A DNA stretch of 64,000 nucleotides from Ramazzottius varieornatus (lineage: Eukaryota > Tardigrada > Eutardigrada > Parachela > Ramazzottiidae), in assembly GCA_001949185.1 (NCBI GenBank), contig BDGG01000001.1:3957624-4021623 (forward strand), written 5' to 3'. A program made the translations under genes and the position numbers. Shown piece by piece: positions 27,102-37,580 of this stretch. How positions within the stretch are numbered: the stretch's first letter is position 1; every line of letters begins with the position of its first letter. The notes under the pieces are model-generated. The model was not told the origin of the DNA. It worked only from the letters and a program-made list of their open reading frames with translations, and did not search any database.

Positions 27102-28237
27102 TACATTTCCCCGCACTTGATTTCTGGAACTCGTGGGAACGTATCACATCCCGAGTAATGTTTCCCGCTTCCCCACTTCCCGGATCATGAAGTTGCGGGA
27201 AACGTGATAATTGTCCTTCGTGACCCATGCTCCGAGAACGAGTCTAGTATAATAGGTCGTGATCCGAACTATAATTTCCACTCGTAACACAGAAAAATCC
27301 CTTCTGAAGTACGAGGAAGAGGCTGTGAAGTTAGCCGCCCCATACCGGGTTTGTGAAGTTGGCCGTCTAAGTTCGCATGTTCTTCACTACTCAATCCCAA
27401 ACTTTTAAGGATCACAGGCCCCGGCGTGATTTGGCTGGTGTGGCGCTTCAACGACAGCATTGCTGTATGTCGATTGAGTCGCTTAACAATGTCAACAAAA
27501 ATTTTCGAGGTAAAACCGGTAAATAGTCTTCCAGAAATCCTCCTTGAATCGGAAGCGTGTTCGGGTACCTTGAATTCTTCCTTGTAAATTCGTACAATCA
27601 AACCCAGCATGATCAACAAACCGCTCCATGGTGAGGCGATCATGTCTCAAACGATGCGGACCATGGTTTTCTAACATCATGATCCATGTCTCCGCACTCG
27701 TTTCCCACCACCTGATCCATCCCCCGTGATTCGCGAAGTGGGCTGTTGTACTAGGAACTGTGATCCAAGTGGCGAATCACGATCAAGTATAACAGGTCAG
27801 ATCACAAAATTGAGTTCTGAATGGGATGAGATCTGGGATTCGCGGGGTGGCACCCTAACGGGTACTGTTGCTGCCGAGGAAGGCTAAAAGGGAAGAAAAC
27901 GGGAACTAGGATGATGGTAGCGCGTATCCCAATTTCCCAACCATTGAGTTACTCCCAGTTACTCAGAATACAATGCTAGCCTTATCTCCTTGTTTTGTGA
28001 CCTACTTTCGCTTCTCCTCAGTCACATTCCATTCACAAGCTCATCTCCACTAATGCTGTGCTTTGCCATTCACTGGGCGAATTTCAGCAGAGGGGTTCAA
28101 ACACAAACTTACGAACAAGACCAGCTCCACAACGACATCCCGAAAATCCCATGTTAGACCACCTGAAGTGGTTTGACATGGGATAGCATGGGGTATCAAG
28201 ACGCATGCTAGGTTGTATTAGTAAGCTCCGCGAGCAT

Positions 28238-28354
28238 TACTGTATGCTCTCCCGAAATTCCCGTACGTCACTGACTCAAATCATCAGGGTCGTACCGTCT
28301 AGTTTTACACTCCGAATGGAGGGACGTACGTCAATTTCGGGAGAGTATACAGTA
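28238..28354. mobile_element. 117-bp MITE-like element with TACTGTA ends
   Basis: The left arm 28238-28270 begins TACTGTATGCTCTCCCGAAA. The right arm 28323-28354 is its inverse complement apart from a few bases. TA at both outer ends fits a TA-target Tc1/mariner-like non-autonomous element. Confidence 0.7.
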
Positions 28355-28639
28355 AACGAATCAATTCACGTTCTTTGTCCATGACGCAGCATGAAGTACC
28401 ATTATTCAGCAGTTTTTGCGGGTCATGTGGAAGTAAGGGATCTGTTCATCTCCTGAACACTGACCTCAGTACGCTGACTTCAACTATCTGAACAAGATTT
28501 TGCATTTTCGCAATCTCCAGTAATGACATTGCAAAACAGCACAAAAATTGTCCAGATCAATTCGCTTTCTAATCAATGTTTCACAGATTCATGGAATTCG
28601 AATTTGGAAACCCGCCTCCTGAGTCCTCGCACTCTAGGT

Positions 28640-29079
28640 CACTGTAGTATAGAGCCCTGCAACATGCAGCACGTTCTGCACTGCACTTTATTTTACTACA
28701 ATGCAGTGCCGTTGCAGTCGCAGAAATGGTAATAAAATGCAGTTGCAGTGCAGTTGCAGTTTTGAAAAAGTGAGCACCGTTCATTGCAGTATACTGTTGT
28801 GGGCCAGAAAACAGTAGTAAAATCGGGTTGTTTTCATTTTCTGGCCGGATTCTACCGTTTTTCGGTTGAATCTCCGTAAAACAACGACGTTTACGTTGTG
28901 TTTGACATGCATTTCAGCAGGTGGCCAGAAACTCTTAATTTTCAAATGCAGTGCAGTGCAGTTGCAGTTTGGAAAACAGCACAGAATTGCAGATGCTTTG
29001 CAGTTGCAGTTTCTGGAAACCGGATACAGTGCAGAAGCAGCACTGGTTTCAGCTACTGCTGCAGGGCTCTACTGTAGTG
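28640..29079. mobile_element. ~440-bp non-autonomous element with GCAGTTGCAGT subterminal repeats
   Basis: The ends are CACTGTAGTATAGAGCCCTGCA (left) and the inverse complement of CACTACAGTAGAGCCCTGCA (right). Just inside each end are clusters of TGCAGTGCAGTTGCAGTTT. Terminal inverted repeats plus repeated short subterminal motifs are typical of hAT- or P-like non-autonomous DNA elements. No transposase is encoded. Confidence 0.7.
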
Positions 29080-29727
29080 CTGCTGAGCCGCGCGTCTGTC
29101 GGAGCATGGTAAGCCCAAACGCGCAAACTAAATATGGTAGGCCATAATTTACCGAAGCTGGGACTCGTTTACAGGAAACCTTGACATCGAATGCCGGTAA
29201 CAATGCTTTTTCAAATCTCGAGCTAAGCACTTAGCGCACATCGTTGACGGGAATCCTCGGTAGGATTAACAACTTGCTTCTCCTCGTAGTTACTTTTCGC
29301 CCACGAAACCTGAGTTCTCAACCTTGTCTGATACTTGGTCATCTCGTCCTTTACTTCATCCTCTGCACCGTTTCGTTACCAGCTCCCCGATGGTAGTCCT
29401 CACTAGCATATTCGACATCCAAGTGTCGATGAATACTTGATACTGTACGTAGTGTCATGCAAGTTCTCCACATGATTTTTTTACCTGGAGCGTCGCTTGT
29501 TTAGCTATCCACTGTTTCGCGGCGATCTGTAGTCCTCACCACTATTCAAAATTCTGTTCAAAGAAAGCAGCGATGTGAATGGCGGCATTCTGTTGAGTCT
29601 TCAGTGTCGGTTGCTTTATATCTTTCGCCATCGGTGGTGAAACATTCGGTCATTTCTCTTCATTGAACACGCTCCTCCGACCTTCATTGGCTGCCGTACA
29701 CGTTGTCAACCTAGTAAGTTTATTCTC

Positions 29728-30315
29728 ATGCAGTATATCGACGCGGCATTGTGGCAATATCGTTTCATTTTTTCCGTATCCGTTGATTTTCTACGCGATG
29801 AGCGAAGATTACCGCCGCGGATTCAGCGAGCACCGGACCTGAATGAAGCATTTATGGTCGATGAGAAGAGGACCTCTACTGTCGCGGACCATATCGTGGA
29901 AACTTCGAATGGCCCAGTCTCACCGTCCACCCAACATGACTTGAGATACTGTACTTTGAATAGCCAGTGGTATGTCGACTCGAGGAATTTTATCTTGGGG
30001 GCTTTGTTGAATTATCGAAGAACCGCAAAACTTGTTGCATGGCTTGAATCCATTTCTCTGAATGTACCGACACCTGTTGAGCAATCAACAACAGTTTTAA
30101 ACCACTGGCGGAACAGGAGCTTAACGCTTATCTCTGTGCATAATAAACTGGTCATTCTACAGGCTATTAGAGTCGACCTTCGAGATCAAACTATGTGTAA
30201 TAATTGTGGTTTCGACTTTCCTGCAGCGCCATCGTTTTATGGAACCAAGCTGTTGTGTTTTAATTGTCTGCGACAACAAGGTGGTCAGTGCTATTGTGGG
30301 AGATCGTTCTCTTGA
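29728..30315 (+). CDS. Hypothetical protein with a C-terminal Cys-pair cluster
   Basis: One open frame of 195 codons from ATG at 29728 to the stop at 30315. Composition looks protein-like, with tryptophans and no low-complexity runs. The last 40 residues read CNNCGFDFP...LLCFNCLRQQGGQCYCGRS: two CxxC pairs and a CxC, enough to hold one or two zinc ions. No family is recognised. It may be a lineage-specific gene, a single-exon remnant of a mobile element, or chance; a GTCAGT donor near the end could extend it. It lies just after the repeat-rich stretch. Confidence 0.4.
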   Translation: MQYIDAALWQYRFIFSVSVDFLRDERRLPPRIQRAPDLNEAFMVDEKRTSTVADHIVETSNGPVSPSTQHDLRYCTLNSQWYVDSRNFILGALLNYRRTAKLVAWLESISLNVPTPVEQSTTVLNHWRNRSLTLISVHNKLVILQAIRVDLRDQTMCNNCGFDFPAAPSFYGTKLLCFNCLRQQGGQCYCGRSFS

Positions 30316-30384
30316 GCTACGTGGGATCAGCGGCTCGATCGTCGATTTTTGTCATCCATACACAGCACAGAAGGCTTCATCATC

Positions 30385-32167
30385 ATGAAACAGAAACTGA
30401 GCCTGCTTGTGTGGTTCAAAGCTGTGACTTTAACCGTCTTTTTGGTACTCTCCTATTTTACAGGTTTCTATCAAAGTTCTCTGGCAGTTCGAAGCTCCTT
30501 TGGAAATCTCCGGGGCCACGCCGGATCCATTCCATCCCGCCAAAATCCAGGAACCGTCAGCAGTCCCTACTACCGCCAAAATTACCCCGCCGATGACGCT
30601 GTTCGCTCGAGCTTGGGAAGCCGTTTTTCGCCTGGTCTTCCAGCTAGTCAGCTTCCTCCCAGCACCAAAATATCTCCGGGAGTCCTCGCAACGCAGCAGA
30701 TCCAGCAACCAACAGCCTTCTTAGAAAGTGCAGCTTCTGCCAGCTCTTCCAGGCTAATGTCAACGGGGAACAGCCTGTTCAACATGGCGCATCCGCAGCC
30801 ATATCAACAGCAGTCCATGACGTCACTGCAAAAAGTTCCCCAAGGTATCAAGATATTATACTGTATTCCCTCGATAGTTCTGCGAATCACGTGACTGTTC
30901 CGTTAAGCATTACCCGGCGGGGATAGTTAATATTTATGCATTCAATCAAATATTGCTCGCCAATCAAGTAGAGTGACGGGCGACAATCAAACAAGCAGTG
31001 ATATCACTGCGGGTGTAATATACTGGCCTGATGACGTAATTCGCAGAAAAATCGAGGGAATACAGTAGCTCCAATCCTACAGACTCTCGCAAAACCAGTG
31101 TCATATGTCTTCGAGTACTCTTTGTTGGCGATTACAACAAATTTAACTGTGATTATGAGCAAGTTGGCGTGTCGACCTTTCAAGTTCAATGTCGGGAATA
31201 CCTATTTATTATCGCTTCTAATGACCACATCTGTTGCAGCAGCTTTGTGCGGCGGCCAGGTCTGGCTGCATGATTGGCAGGCTCAAAGTATCGCTTCACC
31301 GAACTATCCAGGAAACTATCCGGACGATATCGTTTGTGAGTGGCGGATATACGCCAACTATGGTGCACAGATTAAGGTATGGAATTCCACAAACGATGTA
31401 CACACGAAGATTAATTACATGAACGAACTAAATTTCTAATTTTTGCAGATTAATGCGACAGATTTTGTGTTGGAGAATTCGGAGACCTGTAAAAGCGACT
31501 ATATCCAGTTCTTCTGGGGTGAGAATGCGACTCCAGATTTGTCACACTAAACAAATAGAAGACATCAGGCAATATGTGCGAATTCTTCCATTAGGCAACG
31601 GAAGTCCTTCAACATGGAAGTCCGGTGGTGACGGCGACCGGTTCTGCGGTTCCGAGGGACCTTTCGATCTCGTATTCAAGGATAACAACTTGGTAATCTA
31701 AAAGTAGTTTTCGCAGCTGTTGTTTTTCCTAACTACATTAGCCAAAGTATTCTCTTCTACAGGTTATGAAGTTCGTTACGGATAAAAGTCGAACCAACAA
31801 AGGTTGAATATCTGGCTGAACTAAAATTCCGTGCGTATTTCGTTTGTCTTCTAATTTTCTCCCTTACGTCGTAGGCTTCAACGTGTCTCTTTCGATCTTC
31901 CAAATTTGCGCCCTCCTCTACGAACAACCCGACTTTTATGGGACGCCCACGACGCTGGAAGTTTTCTACGAAAGCGACATCTTGCCGTCGTACGGAGCAT
32001 CGCCCGATACCGTTTACCAGTCCGTAGAAATTGCCGAGGGATGCAAGCTTATGGTCTGCAGCGACAATAAGTTCGAGGGTACTTGCCATCTGTACTTCCG
32101 TAGCAACAGAATAATCTCACCGATTTACGCCAACTGGCCGCGTTCTGCGTCTTGCGCCTGCTCGTAG
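30385..32167 (+). CDS. Secreted CUB plus beta/gamma-crystallin-like protein
   Basis: Core exons are 31449-31518, 31595-31692, 31763-31802 and 31875-32167 (TAG). Two 5' ends are possible. One starts at ATG 31155 (exon 31155-31376) with a good signal peptide (TYLLSLLMTTSVAAALC), giving 240 residues. The other has an exon 30385-30844, with a hydrophobic start (LLVWFKAVTLTVFLVLSYF) and a Ser/Pro/Gln-rich stretch, spliced in phase to an acceptor before 31240. The CUB domain runs from CGGQVW through IASPNYPGNYPDDIVCEW to FDLVFKDNNLVMKFVTD. A second domain follows with Greek-key crystallin signatures: ALLYEQPDFYGTPTTL and CKLMVCSDNKFEGTCHLYF, ending WPRSASCAC. Both domains are extracellular types. 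Binding partners are unknown. Confidence 0.8.
30859..31067. mobile_element. 209-bp MITE-like element with 34-bp inverted repeats
   Basis: The left arm 30859-30892 (TACTGTATTCCCTCGATAGT...) pairs with 31034-31067 with two or three mismatches. Outer TA on both sides and the TACTGTAT start resemble the element at 28238-28354. It lies between the two alternative first exons of the CUB/crystallin gene. Confidence 0.75.
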
Positions 32168-32560
32168 GGTTATACAAAAACACTATGAAGCTTGCACTTT
32201 CTGAAGACCCCCCACATAAATGTTCCTGCCTGTTGCAGCTATGGGTTATTAAACGTACGCAGATCTAAAGGCCGAAGTCACGTGGCGCAGCGGTACAGGC
32301 AAGAGCCGCACGAAGTCGGGATCATATCGATCGCCGTGACATTGATTTCCTTGTCGAGATTTGGACTGTTTTACCATTCAAAGGAGTAAGCATACTGTAC
32401 GCACACATCGGAAGTTAACCGTTGAAGGTGAACAAAGGTTTGTTTACTGACGGATAGATCGCTGCGCAAATATTGTAGGGAGTAGGATACTTCACTCTGG
32501 CGGAAATCCTGTTGGTCCGTTTACGGGAAACCTGCGGACAAACTTGCTGCTGAATGTATC
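32168..32560. other. Spacer between CUB/crystallin and fucosyltransferase genes
   Basis: About 390 bp, presumably the 3' UTR of the upstream gene and the promoter of the next gene on the same strand. No ORF of note. Confidence 0.5.
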
Positions 32561-34107
32561 ATGCACCCGAAGACATGGATCTTCGTTCTGCTCGGAGTCT
32601 GTTGCTGTCTGCTCTTCTTTTTTCATGATTCGGAGATGACAGGTTAAGACTTTTATTTCTATGCTTACGCAGTTTGTCATCCGATTTTTGTTAAGATCTC
32701 ATCTGATATTTAGAACTATGGCTGGCGCGCACACCCAGGCCGGCTTTTACCGCTTTCAACATTCAGTTTCGTAAAAGTCGTGCAAAGCTGTCACCCCAAC
32801 TGCAAAACGTCTTCGACACTTTTTTCCAGAACGTTCAGGTAGTTCAGTTGCAATTGTACGGTGCAATGCAGTTATCGTTTAATTTCTGTCTGATGCTATT
32901 ATGGGACCTGGGCTATCATAGGAATGAATTAAGCCGGAACGATCTCTTCAAGTGGCGCACGTGTGCATTCTTTTCGGCTCAAAGTGTGCTCCTCTGGGGA
33001 AAACGTTTAGATCATTTACCCACGCCCATACCACATTTGATTATGCCGTCTGCTTGTTCCATATATACTGAAGGAGTGTCTTTTCAGGTCAACTGGTTCA
33101 AAAATGAATACTCTCGACGCTGCTCAGTTTCTTCCTCGACCGGCACTTTAGTCGCAGTACTGAACGGCAAAACTTCCGGCTTCGGTTCGGTCCTGAATAA
33201 CGCAATGAATATCATCCTAATCGCCTGGGAGCCAAGCGTCAACCGACACTTCACCCTGCTTGAGACACCGACACTGTGGAGTTACGCGCCGTTGAGCGAA
33301 TTCTTCGACCATCCGGTAGACTCACCATGCTCCCTGGTACGTGTTAGTCCGAACGTCGAGCTCCTCCGCGAAAAAGAAACCTTCGATCTGGCCATGAGTT
33401 CCGGAACCAGACAAGTCCGCTTTTCTGGGAAGCTTCACCAAACCATCAGGTACTTTGGGGAACGATGGTCGCAGTACCGAAACGTAACGGAAGAAATCCT
33501 GATACGAGACGGTACCGAGAAAGTCTTTCGCAGAAAGTCCGCCCTAACTCGCGCACTGTGGAACTTCCGACCAGACTACAAAGCTCTGCTGAAAGAGTTA
33601 TGGTCGAAGGTGCTCGATAAAAATGGACGGTACTTCGCTGTACACATCCGCCGAGGTGACAAGTTGGCGGCTAAGGAGATGGAGAACGTGCCTATAGAGA
33701 AGTATTGGGAGAAGGTTGCATCAATTTGTAAGTTGCTCAAGAACTCCTGTCCACACAATGTCTTTGTCATGTACGACGAACCGGAAGAGCTCAAGAGTCT
33801 CAAGGAGCTCGCAGTGCAAGACGCGTCCACTAGGTTCTTCGATTTTCCTATGCTGATAAACTCAACAGGAAGAGACCTGGAAGACTTCGTGAGCCTGAGT
33901 CCGCCGGCTTTGTTCGTCAAGAATGACAAGAACGAATGGTTCAAACATACCCAAGAAATGCTGTTATCCATGACGCTGTTGGCCATGTCCGATCAGTTGA
34001 TATGCACGTTTTCGTCCAACGTTTGCCGTCTTGCCGCGCTGATTAGAGGTGATCTCAACCCAGAGACCATCCATGGTCTTGACGCACCAACCTGGCACAA
34101 TTTGTGA
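32561..34107 (+). CDS. GT23 alpha-1,6-fucosyltransferase-like protein (FUT8-like)
   Basis: Exons 32561-32642, 32714-32838 and 33088-34107 give 408 residues. The N-terminus (MHPKTWIFVLLGVCCCLLFFFH) is a type II signal anchor as in Golgi glycosyltransferases. The catalytic region carries FAVHIRRGDKLAAKE, matching the VHVRRTDK donor-binding motif of FUT8, and QLICTFSSNVCRLAALI, matching the LVCTFSSQVCR motif. GT23 enzymes transfer fucose from GDP-fucose to N-glycan cores. The chain stops soon after the HGLD segment and lacks the C-terminal SH3 domain of FUT8, and the N-terminal coiled-coil is short, so substrate and activity are open. The frame running through 32848-33087 is intron: a donor at 32839 and a TTTTCAG acceptor flank it, and it contains a hairpin-repeat remnant. 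Confidence 0.85.
32949..33005. repeat. GTGGCGCAC hairpin repeat, copy 4 (decayed)
   Basis: Reads CAAGTGGCGCACGTGTGCATTCTTTTCGGCT then a degenerate right arm AAAGTGTGCTCC. It lies in the fucosyltransferase intron 32839-33087. Confidence 0.6.
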
Positions 34108-34309
34108 TAATTTTCTGCTTCTTTATAAGGAGCTTGTCTGCATAAACGAAGTTGACGTACGTTAACTGAAAATGATTTACGGAAAAATAAATAAAATCGG
34201 TACTAGTTTGATAAGTTGGCAGTGCATTTTGGCTATACCGAAGAATAAATTACACGGTGCGGAATGCCGAAAATAGTTTGAGTTGGGGATATATCAGCAG
34301 TGAACCCCT

Positions 34310-36398
34310 TTATTTTAGAACCACGTCAGCAGAGGAGCAGTTCGCTACAGCAGCAGGGTCCACGGGTCGGAATGTACCGGCGCCAGCACCACTGGCGACT
34401 GATGTTGCTTCTGCAGGAACCGACGTCGTTTGTTTAGAATCTGATATTGAAAATCTGCGATAATATTCTGGCGAACGTGCTCGATCGTGGTCCAAGATTG
34501 GATCGAGGGTCGAGTGAACCGAAGGTATCATGCTGCCAGTTCGTGAACAGGTTCTTCCCGGGTTGGGACGAAGCCCATCGGACAAAGAAACGGTTGCTCC
34601 ATCGTTCGCCATCTCCTGCTTGATCAGTTCCGCTACGATACGCTGTGGTCGACGCTGCCATTCTTCCAGGTGCGCTTCGACCTCGGGATCAACTTGATCC
34701 GACTCGAGACGGTTCATCAGCGTAACGCATACCACCGCGGCTATGTTCGGACAACATATTACAGAATGAATTGCGCAATCAATAACTTTCAGTACGCGCG
34801 CAACTTGATACCTTTCACGCCGGCAAGATGGCACATTGCCGAGAAGGCGAGCGATTCCATTTCTGAAATGCGGAAGTATTAAAGCTATGAGTTCAGCAAA
34901 ACAAGCCGATATACTTGTTGAATTGTCTGAACAGCAAGTCAGCGCCTACCGAAATTCCGGATCCCGTATGCGTGATAGCATTTCTGAAGGAAGTCCTTCT
35001 GTTCATCGGTGTTGAATTCGCAAAAAGCTGTGGGAGCAAATCAGCGCTGGTTATTGTGTATGGCCAAAAGTATTCTGATGGAAGACCGAGCACATGTACG
35101 CACCACCATCTATCCTGGCTTGTTCTTCATAGAAGTCATTTGCGCAGAGGGTGTTACCGGAAACGACTGGGATGTTCATCTCGGATTTAGCTGCGTAGTG
35201 CATAAGGTCTCGGGAAACACCTGCATCCAGTATGGCGGGTCTCTGTACTTGTTTCCCCAGAATGTATTGCGTGAAATATGGCTGGAAGAGTCCGTTATAA
35301 ACCTTCTCGGTGATGACCGTGGTACCCAGCGGAACACCAACGCCCCCACACGTCCCGATACGAATAAACTTGACGCCTCTTTCCGCGCGTGCGTAGTGTA
35401 GAAGCTTGAGTATCTCATGCATCATGATTGACAGACTCGGATTGCCCATGCCGTGCTAAAAATAGACAACAAAATAAAATCGATGGAAACCACGACCTTC
35501 CACTTGAGAAAAGACTTTCGCTCATGACGTCCGACACTTGAGAGTTAGCAAGAAACCTCATCAATGCACGGCTACGTCAACAGAAAGCAATTTCAATGTC
35601 TCCTGACTTTCTTACGCAAGCAAAATTTAATATTGGAGTTTCTCAGCACCTCGAGCAGTACCGAATATTGTTACAATATTCCCTTTGTCCACGGAATTCA
35701 GGTTTCGAACTTACGCTGACGGTGAGGACAGGTCCAGCTTTGTACATAACATAGCGAGCGTGACCGCCGCACAGGTCCGTTACGCCCATCCCAGCAGGAA
35801 CTTGAATCTTGAGCGCGCCCAAGCAAACCACGGCGAATTCAAACATGCGACTCGGAGTTCCTCCGACACAGACATACTGCGAAGAGGAGGACATAGTTTT
35901 GTGTGGTGTACTAAGAACGTTTCAAATGTTCTAAAACGAACTATGAAGCTCATTCCGGTTCATTTACAAGTGTGCGCACCTTGATGTCGCGGAAAACCTG
36001 TACAGTTTGGGAGTTCAAACTGACCACCAGTCCCAGATGATACAGGAAGTCAGGCTCCTTCTTCTCGATTTTCTTTTGAAGATGCTTGTTCCGGAGATTG
36101 AAATCCTCTCTAGAAATTCAACCTTTGGAACGACACTTCAGACGAGCTGAGGCCTGGGATTCGGTAGGCACACGTGTTTACAGTTCTACCTTGCTGGGTT
36201 TTCGTGGTCCTTGGAGCTTTTGGCCTTGGTCTCCAATAACTGCCGAAGACTGGACAGTTGTTTCAGCGCTTCGGTCTGGTCGACGGCAGATCGTCCATTC
36301 TGCCCGGTAATAGACGCCTGCAGGGAGTTGAGAGTTTGAAGTATGGCCGGAAGGGTGTCGTTCATCCGTTCCAGCCCAAGTTTTCCTGCGTCGCCCAT
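34310..36398 (-). CDS. UPP: Uridine phosphorylase
   Basis: Seven exons (36398-36190, 36109-35980, 35876-35715, 35455-35104, 35027-34950, 34862-34812, 34740-34310) give 470 residues from the ATG at 36398; an in-frame ATG at 36551 would add 51 residues. The core follows UPP1/UPP2: DFLYHLGLVV, YVCVGGTPSRM, HGMGNPSLSIMMHE, IRIGTCGGVGVPLGTTVITE, GNTLCANDFYEEQARIDGA, EMESLAFSAMCHLAGV, AAVVCVTLMNRLESDQ. The Arg residues that bind phosphate and the Gln-x-Arg that binds uracil are present. The enzyme splits uridine to uracil and ribose-1-phosphate in pyrimidine salvage. It has an N-terminal helical extension and a roughly 100-residue Ser/Thr/Ala-rich C-terminal extension that the human enzymes lack. 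Confidence 0.93.
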
Positions 36399-36551
36399 AG
36401 CTGATAGTCGATGTAATATAAGTCTACAGAAGTGTAAACCACGGTGTAGGTACAACTGTAACGTCCGGCTTACTGGATAAAGAGAAAAGGGATGAAAAGC
36501 TGGTGATAGAAAGAACGCTAATTTCGATGTGTTAAGAAGATTTGCGGCCAT

Positions 36552-37580
36552 GATTCATATATATACGGCGAAGCCAGCTTAGCCAGGCAATGTTTATCAG
36601 CAGAGAAAAATCGGCTGAAGCTCCACCTTTTCCGGCAACTCGCCTTCTTGTAGAGCCAATCGTCAAACTCATATGACGTTGAGGTTAACATCGGCGTATG
36701 TGTGCTCTAACAACCCGCGGCCTTGTAGTCAAACAGGTGGATTACTAATCGTAAGCATTACGAATCATAACTTCGTATTCCACTGACAGAAGCGTAGACC
36801 GTTCTGCCTGCCTCAATATTCATTTCGAAGGAAGGGCCCAAGCCGCGCCTCGAACCGAGACAGAGGACCGTGAGAAATTACCAAACACCCCTTCGAGGTT
36901 CTTCATTTCCGTGCGCTAACGCGCCACGCCTGACATGGCATCGACTCCGAAGGCTTGCGGCCACTGAGCTCGACCGAGACCTCAAAGAACCAGTCAAGGA
37001 CCAACAAACCTCGAGAAGTCCGAAGTATCGTTGACTTTTGCCTATCGCTATCTAATCGTGGTATAGAAATACGGCGTATCCAAAGCTCGAAACCTGTTCA
37101 TGTATGTCTTCTCGCCTGCTATCGATGAGCAAATTCTGTAATCAGAAAACCGTCCACAAGTCATTATCTAAATTTCAACTTCTGACAGACCAGTCGATGC
37201 AAGTCTTCCCCCGCCGTCTGTTAAATAGTGTCATGGCGTGGTTCTAATTTGCGATGCTACAAATAGCAAATAGAACGAGTCGGTCGAGGTCACATTGCGT
37301 TTTTTAAATTGCACCCACACAGGTACATCTTTGCTAGACGTACCATCATGTACCTTGCTCATCTACCTACTGTTTTATCCGCTGCACGAGCGGCGACGTT
37401 AACCTGACCATCTTGAATTCAAACAACTGCACGGAGGACCGCAGTCCGGACCTGCGCTTGTAATGCTATGTGTATACAGGCATGACATGACATGCGGTAT
37501 ATTCATACAGGTATAAAGAGCCCAGCTAAGCAGACCTGTTTATTTGCGTGGGCGCTGATTGCTCCGAGTCTACTACGGCG
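36552..37580. other. Divergent spacer, no gene seen
   Basis: About 1 kb between the UPP start (minus) and the start of the next plus-strand gene. I see no ORF worth defending, no clear inverted repeat and no tRNA-like fold. Confidence 0.5.

Larger units (their letters stand above)
26391..29727. other. Gene-poor, repeat-rich stretch of 3.3 kb
   Basis: No exon with recognisable protein sequence is visible on either strand. It holds three inverted-repeat elements described separately (26675-27101, 28238-28354, 28640-29079). Between 27100 and 27850 there are degenerate motifs such as TATAATAGGTCGTGATCC and TATAACAGGTCAGATCAC that look like decayed copies of one repeat. Confidence 0.5.

Noticed and set aside
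32848-33087. Long plus-strand frame extending the fucosyltransferase upstream from 33088
   Set aside because: A GTAGTT donor at 32839 and a TTTTCAG acceptor before 33088 bracket it, the upstream exons supply a signal anchor, and the stretch contains a decayed hairpin repeat; it is intron read-through.
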